A stretch of 26,275 bases of DNA from positions 1 to 26,275 of the forward strand of contig CAZUQH010000020.1 in NCBI GenBank assembly GCA_964622465.1, written 5' to 3'. This document shows positions 16,105-23,453 of the stretch, in pieces. The notes beneath the pieces were generated by a model. It saw only the letters and a program-made list of their open reading frames with translations. It did no database searches and was not told the origin of the DNA. The DNA is from CAZUQH01 sp964622465 (GTDB taxonomy: Bacteria; CG03; CAZUQH01). Position 1 is the stretch's first letter; every line of letters starts with the position of its first letter. The translations under genes and the position numbers were made by a program.

Positions 16105-17349
16105 ATGTCTATTCATTACTCGCGTTCAAAATTGTACTTTGAGCAGGTGTCACTGGAAAAAATTGTGAGTTCGGTAGGAACGCCTGCGTATGTGTATAGC
16201 CGTAGCCGGATTCATGAGAATTTGCGGCTGTTTGAAAATGCGTTTCGCCGCATACCTCATCTCACCTGCTTTGCGGTCAAGGCAAATTCAAACCTGTCGG
16301 TTCTGAAGGTTCTTGCGCAATTAGGTGCAGGAGCTGACATTGTATCTGGCGGAGAATTAGCACGTGTCCGGCATGCGGGTTTCGAGCCGGACAAGGTTGT
16401 CTTTGCTGGAGTCGGGAAAAGCCGTGAAGAGATAAGAGAAGCAGCAAAGTTTGGCATTCGGGTATTCAATGCAGAATCGTGGAGCGAAATAGGACTTCTT
16501 GAAGCAACCGGCAGAGAATTAGGGCGCGTACTTTCCGTGGCGCTCAGAATCAATCCCGGGGTTCTAGCCAACACTCACCATCATGTTGCAACCGGTGTTC
16601 CTGGAAGCAAGTTCGGTATTCCTCTCAAAGACGCTGCTCAAGTATGGCGGAAAGCAGGACGCTTAAAGCATATACGACTGATTGGTTTGCACGTTCATAT
16701 TGGCTCACAGATTCTCAAGATATCACCGTTTGTTACGGCACTGAAGAAAATCCTTGAACTCGTAAGAACGATTGAATCTCAAGACAGCAAGGTTAGTTTG
16801 CTTGACCTTGGCGGTGGATACGGTATAAGTTACAGGACCGGGGAGAGTGCAATTGACCTTGAAACACTTGGTCGTGAGTACGCCCGGCTACTCCGTGGTT
16901 TTGGTGGCACTGTAATATTCGAGCCGGGCAGGTTTGTCGTTGGAAATGCAGGCGTGTTGGTAACCAGAGTATTACATATCAAAAAGTCGGTTGGCAAGAA
17001 TTTCGCAGTTTGTGACGCGGGGATGAACGACATTATAAGGCCTGCGCTTTACGATGCCTGGCATGAGATAATCCCGGTAGCAGCGAGTAAGTCAAAGCAG
17101 CGGGTATTGTATGACGTCGTCGGTCCGTTATGCGAGGAAGGCGACTATCTGGGGCGTGGAAGACGACTGCCACGGTTGGGGCAAGGAGATTTGCTGGCTG
17201 TCCTGAATGCCGGCGCCTACGGGTTTACTATGTCATCAAACTATAACTCAAGGCCGCGTGCTGTAGAGGTTATGGTAAATGGCAACAGATGGCAGGTTAT
17301 AAGGAAGAGAGAAACAATCGAAGAACTGATGCGTGGAGAGCGTATTTGA
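16105..17349 (+). CDS. lysA: Diaminopimelate decarboxylase
   Basis: PLP enzyme decarboxylating meso-diaminopimelate to L-lysine, the last step of the pathway. 414 residues, normal for LysA. It has an alanine-racemase-like TIM barrel with Schiff-base Lys59 in CFAVKAN, HVHIGSQI in the barrel, the phosphate-holding GGGYGISY, EPGRFVV, and, from the C-terminal beta domain, the active-site Cys343 in GPLCEEGDYLG (commonly GPxCESGD; here Glu replaces Ser). AYGFTMSSNYNSRPR is the family signature near the end. ATG 16105 is chosen because a perfect -10 box lies just upstream; an upstream TTG start (16045) would put the promoter inside the gene. First gene of the dap operon; dapF follows after 2 nt. Confidence 0.93.
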   Translation: MSIHYSRSKLYFEQVSLEKIVSSVGTPAYVYSRSRIHENLRLFENAFRRIPHLTCFAVKANSNLSVLKVLAQLGAGADIVSGGELARVRHAGFEPDKVVFAGVGKSREEIREAAKFGIRVFNAESWSEIGLLEATGRELGRVLSVALRINPGVLANTHHHVATGVPGSKFGIPLKDAAQVWRKAGRLKHIRLIGLHVHIGSQILKISPFVTALKKILELVRTIESQDSKVSLLDLGGGYGISYRTGESAIDLETLGREYARLLRGFGGTVIFEPGRFVVGNAGVLVTRVLHIKKSVGKNFAVCDAGMNDIIRPALYDAWHEIIPVAASKSKQRVLYDVVGPLCEEGDYLGRGRRLPRLGQGDLLAVLNAGAYGFTMSSNYNSRPRAVEVMVNGNRWQVIRKRETIEELMRGERI

Positions 17350-17351
17350 CG

Positions 17352-18143
17352 ATGGAGTTTACTAAAATACAGGCATCCGGAAATGATTTTATCCTGATTG
17401 ATAACCGGCAGATGCAAGTGGAGCATGACTGGGGTCCACTTGCAAAACAGTTATGTCAGAGGCGTTTTTCAATTGGTGCTGATGGGATGCTTGTTCTGGA
17501 ACGTTCGGATATTGCTGATTTCAAGATGAGAATTTTCAATCCAGACGGAAGTGAACCAAAAATGTGTGGAAATGGAATAAGATGTTCTGCTCTTTTCGCC
17601 CAAGGCGGGCGTGATAAACGGGATTTTTCAATTGAGACAGGCGCCGGAGTGCTTAAAACAAACGTGAGAAATGATATAGTAAGAGTAGTATGGTTTCCTC
17701 CAGTGGACCTGCGCCTGAACTATTCGATAGAAGGTGAACAGGGGAGATTTTCATCGGTTAATACGGGAGTGCCGCACGCAGTTATATTCGTAGATGAACT
17801 TGAAAATCTCAATATAGCAGAGCGTGGGAAGAAGATAAGGTTTCATCCTGTTTTTGCGCCGGAAGGTACGAACGTAGATTTTATAAAGGTTATTTCTGAC
17901 AGTAAGGTTATAATGAGGACTTACGAGCGTGGCGTTGAAGGAGAGACATATTTTTGTGGCACAGGAGCGCTTGCGGTCGCAGTGGTGGCCCGGGAACTGG
18001 GAAAAGCAGCATTTCCGGTAACTGTTGAAAATAAATTCGGCGAATCAGTAACAATAGGTCGCCAGGAAGATAGCGGGAACCTCTGGCTGGAAGGAAAAGT
18101 CAGCCATATCTATAACGCGACTTTAAGGAGGCAGGATGTTTGA
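17352..18143 (+). CDS. dapF: Diaminopimelate epimerase
   Basis: Cofactor-free racemase interconverting LL- and meso-diaminopimelate by a two-cysteine mechanism. 263 residues. It shows the two-fold DapF repeat: SGNDFILID (9-17), first catalytic Cys72 in MCGNGIRC, NTGVPHAV (138-145), and second catalytic Cys202 in YFCGTGALA (the family often has ACGTGA). GGAGAG ends 11 nt before the ATG, inside the end of lysA, and the ATG is 2 nt after the lysA stop; a longer upstream start would lie entirely in lysA. It overlaps dapA by 8 nt. Because the operon uses DapL, which yields LL-DAP, DapF is required to make meso-DAP for both LysA and peptidoglycan. Confidence 0.94.
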   Translation: MEFTKIQASGNDFILIDNRQMQVEHDWGPLAKQLCQRRFSIGADGMLVLERSDIADFKMRIFNPDGSEPKMCGNGIRCSALFAQGGRDKRDFSIETGAGVLKTNVRNDIVRVVWFPPVDLRLNYSIEGEQGRFSSVNTGVPHAVIFVDELENLNIAERGKKIRFHPVFAPEGTNVDFIKVISDSKVIMRTYERGVEGETYFCGTGALAVAVVARELGKAAFPVTVENKFGESVTIGRQEDSGNLWLEGKVSHIYNATLRRQDV

Positions 18144-19023
18144 GGGAACAGGTGTTGCGCTTGTAACTCCGTTTAAGAACGGAGCAGTTGACGAGGATAG
18201 ACTCAGGGAACTTGTCGAATTTCATGTGAAGAAAAAAACCTCTGTGCTTCTCCCTTGCGGGACTACAGGAGAATCAGCAACGCTGAGTCATGAGGAGCAC
18301 CGGAAAGTAATAGAGGTTGTTGTAGAACAAGCAAAGCACCGCATAAAAGTTCTTGCAGGTACTGGCTCAAACTGTACCAAAGAAGCAATATCTCTTACGA
18401 AACACGCAGAAGGAGTCGGTGCCGACGGAGCTCTTGTGATATGTCCTTATTACAACAAGCCGACTCAAAATGGTTTATATGAACACTTCCGTGCAATAGC
18501 AAATGCCGTTGATATTCCGATTGTGATATATAACATACCCGGACGTACCGGCATAAATATGCTTCCCGAGACGGTTATCAAGGTTGCAAAAGGATGTAAG
18601 AATGTCCTTGGCATTAAAGAAGCGAGCTGTTCTCTTGACCAGTGCTCAGCAATTTCGCGTGCGCTCGGAGATAAATTTGAGATATTGAGCGGCGATGATT
18701 CACTTACGCTTCCAATTCTCTCCGTTGGTGGCATAGGCGTAATTTCGGTGGTAGCGAATATCGTGCCAGACGATGTTGGGGAAATGATAGAGGCATACAA
18801 TAACGGCGATATAAAACGTGCAAAAGAAATTCACCTCAAGTTATTTCCTCTGATAAAAGCAATGTTCATCGAGACCAACCCCATACCTGTAAAGACAGCA
18901 ATGGGGCTGCTTGGTATGTGTTCGCCTGATTTGCGCCTGCCAATGACTCAGATGCAGCCGCAGAATGTGGAAACACTTAAAAAAGCGCTGCGCGACTACG
19001 GTTTAATTCTGGAGGAAACGTGA
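18136..19023 (+). CDS. dapA: 4-hydroxy-tetrahydrodipicolinate synthase
   Basis: Class I aldolase condensing pyruvate with aspartate semialdehyde, the first committed step. 295 residues, a TIM barrel. Visible residues: CGTTGES (41-47) with the two threonines of the proton relay, CPYYNKPTQ (103-111), Tyr132 in IYNIPGRTG with Arg137 for the substrate carboxylate, and Schiff-base Lys161 in LGIKEAS. AAGGAGG lies 4 nt before the ATG, inside dapF; the start overlaps dapF by 8 nt. The end overlaps dapB by 4 nt (GTGA). Identity is firm. Confidence 0.95.
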   Translation: MFEGTGVALVTPFKNGAVDEDRLRELVEFHVKKKTSVLLPCGTTGESATLSHEEHRKVIEVVVEQAKHRIKVLAGTGSNCTKEAISLTKHAEGVGADGALVICPYYNKPTQNGLYEHFRAIANAVDIPIVIYNIPGRTGINMLPETVIKVAKGCKNVLGIKEASCSLDQCSAISRALGDKFEILSGDDSLTLPILSVGGIGVISVVANIVPDDVGEMIEAYNNGDIKRAKEIHLKLFPLIKAMFIETNPIPVKTAMGLLGMCSPDLRLPMTQMQPQNVETLKKALRDYGLILEET

Positions 19024-19808
19024 TAAAAGTCGTTGTTTGTGGTGCACTTGGCAGGATGGGACGCAGGATTGTTGAACTTGCACGTTCCGAAAAGGACATA
19101 GAGGTTGTCGGCGCTGTTGAGGCCCAAGAACATCCAGGAATCGGACTTGTAGTTGACGAAGGTATCAAAGTAACTGATAGTATTGAAAAGGTAATAAAGA
19201 CATGTGATGTCCTGATTGACTTTACGCAACCAGAATCAGCAGTAGCAAACGTTGATGCTTGTTACAAGGCAAAGAAAGCAGCAGTAGTTGGCACGACAGG
19301 ATTTTCCGGAGAGCAGCGCGAGACACTTGGTCTGTTTGCAAAAGAGATACCGTGTGTCATAGCGCCTAATATGTCTCTCGGGGTGAACCTTTTATTTTCT
19401 CTCGTTGTTGAAGCTGCGCGTGTACTTGCTGACTACGACATAGAAATTATAGAGACCCATCATAACGAGAAGAAAGACGCGCCTTCAGGAACAGCTCTTG
19501 AGATTGCACGGAAGATATGTGATGCCTACGGATGGGATATCGATGACGTTGCAAAGTATGGCCGCAAAGGAATGATTGGTGTCCGAAAGCAAAAAGAAAT
19601 CGGGATTCATTCAATTCGAAGCGGAGACGTTATCGGCGAGCACCAGGTAATATTTGCAGGAAATAATGAGCGTCTTGAGTTGGTGCACCGCGCGCATTCA
19701 CGTGATGCATTTGCGCGTGGCGCGCTTGTTGCTGCGAAATGGATTGTTGGCCGTAAGCCCGGCTGGTATGATATGTCGGACGTGCTGGGATTAAAAAAGC
19801 GGGGTTAA
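19020..19808 (+). CDS. dapB: 4-hydroxy-tetrahydrodipicolinate reductase
   Basis: NAD(P)H-dependent reductase producing tetrahydrodipicolinate, the substrate of DapL. 262 residues. The N-terminal Rossmann fold has CGALGRMGRR (7-16), then TTGFSG (92-97) and APNMSLGVNLL (115-125). The catalytic signature IIETHHNEKKDAPSGTAL (143-160) holds His147 and Lys151, matching E. coli His159 and Lys163. The start is GTG, preceded by GGAGG, and overlaps the dapA stop by 4 nt, a coupling arrangement. The small zinc-ribbon gene follows after 2 nt. Confidence 0.95.
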   Translation: MIKVVVCGALGRMGRRIVELARSEKDIEVVGAVEAQEHPGIGLVVDEGIKVTDSIEKVIKTCDVLIDFTQPESAVANVDACYKAKKAAVVGTTGFSGEQRETLGLFAKEIPCVIAPNMSLGVNLLFSLVVEAARVLADYDIEIIETHHNEKKDAPSGTALEIARKICDAYGWDIDDVAKYGRKGMIGVRKQKEIGIHSIRSGDVIGEHQVIFAGNNERLELVHRAHSRDAFARGALVAAKWIVGRKPGWYDMSDVLGLKKRG

Positions 19809-19810
19809 AA

Positions 19811-20014
19811 GTGAAATGCCCTAAGTGTGGATTTCAGAATAAAGATAAAGCAAAATTTTGTGCTCGTTGTGGGTGCATGCTCGGCGCCAGGGAAGTCCTT
19901 TCGTGGAAGGGGCATCTCAAGATGCTTGGAATAATATTTGCAGTAATAGCGGTAGCCTACTTTATATTTACCCTGATTTACCCCTGGTTAGCAGAGTTTG
20001 TGGAGGGAATATAA
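19811..20014 (+). CDS. Small zinc-ribbon membrane protein
   Basis: 67 residues with an N-terminal zinc ribbon: CPKC (3-6) and CARC (17-20), plus an extra Cys22, followed by a basic linker and one hydrophobic helix (about 38-60) ending in an acidic tail. It looks like a membrane-anchored cytoplasmic zinc ribbon. No enzyme function can be assigned. The start is GTG 2 nt after the dapB stop, and its stop overlaps the dapL ATG (TAATG), so it is translated as part of the dap operon. Such generic zinc_ribbon_2-like proteins are common; whether it acts on lysine or peptidoglycan synthesis is unknown. The fully spaced cysteines, the helix and the tight fit between neighbours argue that it is a real gene. 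Confidence 0.8.
   Translation: MKCPKCGFQNKDKAKFCARCGCMLGAREVLSWKGHLKMLGIIFAVIAVAYFIFTLIYPWLAEFVEGI
20002..20007 (+). promoter_or_regulatory. Shine-Dalgarno site that sets the dapL start
   Basis: GGAGGG, 6 nt before ATG 20014 and inside the end of the zinc-ribbon gene. It excludes the in-frame extension back to 19858, which would run through the zinc-ribbon gene in another frame. Confidence 0.8.
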
Positions 20015-21165
20015 TGCGATTTGCAAAACGGCTCTCGAAGATTCCACCATACGCATTTGTTGAACTGGACCGGAGAAAGAAAGAAAAGCTCCTTGAAGGG
20101 ATAGACGTGATTGACCTTGGTGTCGGCGACCCGGATATTCCTACACCAAAGTTTATAATTGAAGCAATGAAAAAAGCAATAGATGACCCTGCGAATCACA
20201 GGTATCCGTTCGGCCGCGGTAAGCAAGAACTCAGAGAAGCAATCTCTTCCTGGTATGCCAGGCGTTTTGGCGTGAGTCTTGACCCTGGACGGGAAATTGC
20301 GGTACTTATCGGTTCAAAAGAAGGGCTTACCCATCTTCCACTCGCGCTTCTTGACGAAGGTGACACTGCACTTATCCCGGACCCCGGATATCCTGCGTAC
20401 AGGAGCGGCGTGATATTTGCAGGCGCAAAGCCAGTATATTTTCCTCTATCCCCGGAAGACAACTACCTTCCCAAAGTTAGTAGTTTTCCAAGGCGCGAGC
20501 TTGACCGTACAAAGTTGCTCTTTCTTAACTATCCAAACAATCCTACCTCAGCAGTTGCTAACGGGAATGCTTTTGAGGAAATTGTGCACTGGGCGCACGA
20601 TAACAATGTCGTTGTAGCGCACGATGCTGCATATTCCGAGCTTTATAGCGGAGAAAAACCAATAAGCTTCCTTCAAACGCCTGGCGCAAAAGAGATAGGG
20701 GTAGAGTTCCATTCATTTTCAAAGACGTTCAATATGACCGGATGGCGTATTGGCTGGATATGCGGAAATCCGGATGTTATCAATGCCTTATCTCAGATAA
20801 AAGAAAATATAGATTCCGGAGTATTCGGCGCAATCCAGGCAGCTGCGCTTGTAGCTCTCACTTCCCCTGCGGCAGAGACGGAAGCCGGCCGCATGAGAGA
20901 TATCTATGCCGAACGCAGGAATGTGCTTGTGCCCGGTCTTGAAAAGAACGGATGGCATGTATTTCATTCAAATGCGACTTTCTACGCGTGGGCAGGCGTG
21001 CCGGACTCAGAGTCGGACGTCCTCTGGGCAGAACGACTGTTGGAAAAGTGGGGGATTGTTGCTACCCCTGGTAGTGCGCTTGGTGAGCATGGAGGAGGAT
21101 TTGTGAGGTTTTCCCTTACCCAGCCAGTTGAGCGCATCAAGCAAGCACTCGATAGGATGAAGTAA
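20014..21165 (+). CDS. dapL: LL-diaminopimelate aminotransferase
   Basis: Fold-type I PLP aminotransferase converting tetrahydrodipicolinate plus glutamate directly to LL-diaminopimelate, bypassing the succinyl or acetyl branch (DapD/DapC/DapE). 383 residues. It opens with the DapL-like AKRLSKIPPYAFVELD (4-19), then DLGVGDPDIPTP (34-45), PDPGYPAYR (122-130), NYPNNPTSA (172-180), Asp204/Tyr207 in HDAAYSEL, and Schiff-base Lys237 in SFSKTFNMTGWR. Sequence alone does not exclude another class I aminotransferase, but the dapA-dapB neighbourhood and the absence of other DAP-branch genes make DapL the best call. It overlaps the zinc-ribbon gene by 1 nt upstream and folK by 1 nt downstream. Confidence 0.9.
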   Translation: MRFAKRLSKIPPYAFVELDRRKKEKLLEGIDVIDLGVGDPDIPTPKFIIEAMKKAIDDPANHRYPFGRGKQELREAISSWYARRFGVSLDPGREIAVLIGSKEGLTHLPLALLDEGDTALIPDPGYPAYRSGVIFAGAKPVYFPLSPEDNYLPKVSSFPRRELDRTKLLFLNYPNNPTSAVANGNAFEEIVHWAHDNNVVVAHDAAYSELYSGEKPISFLQTPGAKEIGVEFHSFSKTFNMTGWRIGWICGNPDVINALSQIKENIDSGVFGAIQAAALVALTSPAAETEAGRMRDIYAERRNVLVPGLEKNGWHVFHSNATFYAWAGVPDSESDVLWAERLLEKWGIVATPGSALGEHGGGFVRFSLTQPVERIKQALDRMK

Positions 21166-21659
21166 TGGCACGAGTATACATTGGGCTGGGTAGTAATCTT
21201 GGTTGCAGGGAAGAAAACCTGGCCAGAGCATTAAAACGGCTTTCCGAAATTTCTAATGGAAGCGTTAAGGTGCTGCGGTGTTCCTCGATATACGAGAGCA
21301 AGCCCTGGGGAAAGACGGAACAGCCGGATTTTTTGAACCAGGTAGTAGAGGTAGAAACAACTCTTGAGCCGAAAGCATTTCTTGTGCTACTGAAGAAGAT
21401 AGAACGGGAACTTGGCCGTACTCAGGATGCGGAACGTTGGGGACCAAGAATTATTGACCTCGACATAGTTTTCTGGAATGGTTTTGTCCTGAATGAAGGA
21501 GATTTAGTAATACCACATCCTTACATGTCAGATAGAGAATTTGTACTTGCGCCTTTAGCTGAGATTTCGTCAAAATTGAAACATCCTGTCACGGGACGCA
21601 CGGTAGAAGAAATGCTCGCATCTATTTCGGAGCGTGGTAGTGTCCGGAGGTTTAGTTGA
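21165..21659 (+). CDS. folK: 2-amino-4-hydroxy-6-hydroxymethyldihydropteridine pyrophosphokinase
   Basis: HPPK of folate synthesis: transfers pyrophosphate from ATP to 6-hydroxymethyl-dihydropterin. 164 residues, typical. Motifs: IGLGSNLG near the start, YESKPWG, a pterin-binding region around PDFLNQVVEVET, and the signature RWGPRIIDLDIVFW with the Mg-binding aspartates, then IPHPYMSDREFVLAPL. Its ATG overlaps the dapL stop by 1 nt, and its stop overlaps the TTG of panB by 4 nt. No folP or folB is visible, so this is an isolated folate gene inside the dap-pan operon. Confidence 0.94.
   Translation: MARVYIGLGSNLGCREENLARALKRLSEISNGSVKVLRCSSIYESKPWGKTEQPDFLNQVVEVETTLEPKAFLVLLKKIERELGRTQDAERWGPRIIDLDIVFWNGFVLNEGDLVIPHPYMSDREFVLAPLAEISSKLKHPVTGRTVEEMLASISERGSVRRFS
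21646..21650 (+). promoter_or_regulatory. Shine-Dalgarno site supporting the TTG start of panB
   Basis: GGAGG, 5 nt before TTG 21656 and inside the last codons of folK. It decides in favour of the TTG start, which yields the family-like MKITTATL opening; the next in-frame ATG (MLTAYG) would remove the first strand of the barrel. Confidence 0.75.
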
Positions 21660-22459
21660 AAATTACCACTGCAACTCTTAGGCAGAAAAAAGAAAAAGGC
21701 GAAAAGATCACAATGCTTACTGCGTACGGTTATCCTGTAGCGCGTATTCTGGACGAAGCAGAAATAGATGTGATTCTTGTTGGGGACTCGGTTGGGATGG
21801 TTGTTCTCGGTTATGAGACCACTATTCCCGTAACTCTTGAGGATATGTTGCATCACACAAAAGCAGTGCGGCGTGGAGTAAAACACGCAATGCTTGTTAG
21901 TGATATGCCATTTACGACATACGAGACGGATAAAAATAAGGCAATAGAAAATGCAGGCCGGCTGATGAAAGAAGGCGGCGCAGAAGGAGTAAAAGTAGAA
22001 GGCGGCGGAGAGATAGCGGATATTATCAGGACATTAGTGAAAGCAAATATCCCTGTGATGGGACATCTGGGGCTTACACCCCAGGCAATTCACCGTATTG
22101 GTGGATACAAAGTTCAGGGCAGAACAGATGAAAGCCGCCAGAAAATCATTGCTGATGCAAAAATTTTAGAGGATGCAGGTGCTTTCGCAATTGTGCTTGA
22201 GTGCGTGCCAGAACCGCTCGCAGCTGAGGTAACAACAGAGGTCTCTGTACCGACGATAGGCATAGGCGCCGGCAGGAAGTGCGATGGCCAGGTGCTTGTG
22301 ACAAACGATATGCTTGGTATGAATGCGCCGGGTTTTGTGGCGCCGAAGTTTGTGAAGAAATACGCAGACCTTACGCCGGAAATAAAGAAGGCGGTTGAGA
22401 AATTCCGGGATGAAGTCAAGCAGGGAGAGTATCCGGATGAGAAGCATACGTATGAGTAA
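21656..22459 (+). CDS. panB: 3-methyl-2-oxobutanoate hydroxymethyltransferase
   Basis: First enzyme of pantothenate synthesis: adds a hydroxymethyl group from methylene-tetrahydrofolate to ketoisovalerate, giving ketopantoate. 267 residues, a TIM barrel. Metal ligands are Asp44 in VGDSVG, Asp83 in SDMPF and Glu115 in VKVEGG; the catalytic Glu182 is in VLECVP. HLGLTPQ, GGYKVQGR and GIGAGRKCDGQVLVTNDMLG are family signatures. The TTG start is backed by a GGAGG site. Its folate cofactor fits the neighbouring folK. panC follows after an unusual 130-nt gap containing a palindromic repeat. Confidence 0.95.
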   Translation: MKITTATLRQKKEKGEKITMLTAYGYPVARILDEAEIDVILVGDSVGMVVLGYETTIPVTLEDMLHHTKAVRRGVKHAMLVSDMPFTTYETDKNKAIENAGRLMKEGGAEGVKVEGGGEIADIIRTLVKANIPVMGHLGLTPQAIHRIGGYKVQGRTDESRQKIIADAKILEDAGAFAIVLECVPEPLAAEVTTEVSVPTIGIGAGRKCDGQVLVTNDMLGMNAPGFVAPKFVKKYADLTPEIKKAVEKFRDEVKQGEYPDEKHTYE

Positions 22460-22526
22460 GTGGTTACAGCCCCTTAGGCTTGACAGGCCGCAAAAAGTTT
22501 ATCTGGACGATGTCGCGCTTGAAAAA

Positions 22527-22571
22527 TGACCCGCGGAGCGGGTCATCCTGAGGGGCAAAGCCCCGAAGGAT
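22527..22571. repeat. Palindromic repeat element (two adjacent hairpins) between panB and panC
   Basis: Hairpin 1: TGACCCGC / GCGGGTCA, 8 bp with loop GGA (22527-22545). Hairpin 2: ATCCTGAGGGGC / GCCCCGAAGGAT, two 5-bp helices flanking a tandem G-A mismatch, loop AAA (22545-22571). A TCTCTTTGTT tract follows. The GTCATCCTGAG...CGAAGGATCT core resembles a dispersed REP-like repeat I have seen in many bacterial genomes; its chance translation gives the FAPQDD and FGALPLRMT peptides often seen in spurious proteins. It is the only copy I see in this window. It could terminate or attenuate transcription, or stabilise the upstream mRNA 3' end. Confidence 0.75.
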
Positions 22572-22592
22572 CTCTTTGTTGGTAGCATTGTG

Positions 22593-23438
22593 ATGAGAGC
22601 AATAAGGAGCATCCCTACTGCCAGAAGAATTTGCAGAAAGTGGAGACGGGAAACCAAGAGAATAGGGCTTGTGCCTACTATGGGTGCGCTGCACGAAGGG
22701 CATCTTTCGCTTATCAGACAGGCGAGGCGCGATAACGACATCGTTGTGGTTAGTATATTCGTGAACCCGGCACAATTCAGCCCCGGCGAAGATTATGCGA
22801 GGTATCCGAGGAGTGGCCAGCGCGACAGGGCGTTGGCGCGCCAGGCCGGCGCCGATATGGTGTTTGAGCCGAACGCCGCGGATATGTATACTCGCGGATT
22901 TCAGACGAGTGTGGAAGTCGGAAAGCTTACAAAGCATCTATGCGGTTTGACAAGGGCGCGGCTGTTCGGCGGGGTATGCGTCGTGGTCGCGAAACTATTT
23001 GAGATTGTGCGTCCTGACATTGCGTATTTTGGGCAGAAGGATTATCAGCAGTTTGTGATTATAAGCCAGATGGTGCGCGACCTTAATATGGACGTCCGCC
23101 TGAAAATGCTCCCTATCGTACGCGACCGCGACGGCCTGGCGCTCTCATCGCGTAACCAGTATCTTACTGGTGGCCAGTGTAAACTCGCTATTTCCCTCTA
23201 TCAGGCACTTCGCGCTGGCCGCGCAGCCATAAAAAAGCGCAAAGCCAAAAACGCGCGCACAGTAGAGAGATTAATGCATTCTGCTATACCGCATGCATCT
23301 GGTATAAGAATCGAGTATTTGCAGGTATGTGACCCTGATACACTTGACCGCCCGCGAAAGATAACCCGCCCAGTGCTTCTTGCAGGCGCATTATGGGCAG
23401 GCAAGACCCGCCTGATTGACAATATCCTCGTTCGGTAG
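22593..23438 (+). CDS. panC: Pantothenate synthetase (pantoate-beta-alanine ligase)
   Basis: Joins pantoate and beta-alanine with ATP through a pantoyl-adenylate. 281 residues, a Rossmann nucleotidyltransferase fold. Visible: VPTMGALHEGHLSLI with the HxxH pair His34/His37, FVNPAQFSPGEDYARYPR, FGQKDYQQ, and DGLALSSRNQYLT. The usual RPGHFxGV segment reads RARLFGGV, losing the Pro-Gly-His, while neighbouring residues are conserved. The C-terminal domain is basic (KKRKAKNAR). The start could be ATG 22593 or GTG 22590; neither has a clear ribosome site, perhaps because the repeat upstream displaced it. The uvrA -35 box sits in its last codons. Confidence 0.93.
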   Translation: MRAIRSIPTARRICRKWRRETKRIGLVPTMGALHEGHLSLIRQARRDNDIVVVSIFVNPAQFSPGEDYARYPRSGQRDRALARQAGADMVFEPNAADMYTRGFQTSVEVGKLTKHLCGLTRARLFGGVCVVVAKLFEIVRPDIAYFGQKDYQQFVIISQMVRDLNMDVRLKMLPIVRDRDGLALSSRNQYLTGGQCKLAISLYQALRAGRAAIKKRKAKNARTVERLMHSAIPHASGIRIEYLQVCDPDTLDRPRKITRPVLLAGALWAGKTRLIDNILVR

Positions 23439-23444
23439 TATTCT
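23416..23444 (+). promoter_or_regulatory. Promoter of uvrA inside the panC end, leaderless geometry
   Basis: Perfect TTGACA (23416-23421) in the last codons of panC, 17-bp spacer, TATTCT (23439-23444), then 9 nt to ATG 23454. The other candidate ATG (23445) abuts the -10 box and would lie upstream of the predicted transcription start. No Shine-Dalgarno site precedes either ATG. Confidence 0.6.
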
Positions 23445-23453
23445 ATGTCATTA

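Noticed and set aside
19858..20013. Longer DapL start at 19858
   Set aside because: It would be an out-of-frame reading of the zinc-ribbon gene; GGAGGG precedes ATG 20014.
22480..22508. TTGACA at 22480-22485 as a promoter for panC
   Set aside because: No acceptable -10 box at 16-18 bp (CTGGAC at 17), and the predicted start would precede the double hairpin.
22464..22937. Minus-strand open frame of 157 codons containing FAPQDD-like peptide
   Set aside because: It is the complement of panC plus the palindromic repeat; the peptide is the chance translation of a dispersed repeat, and panC on the plus strand has complete family motifs.
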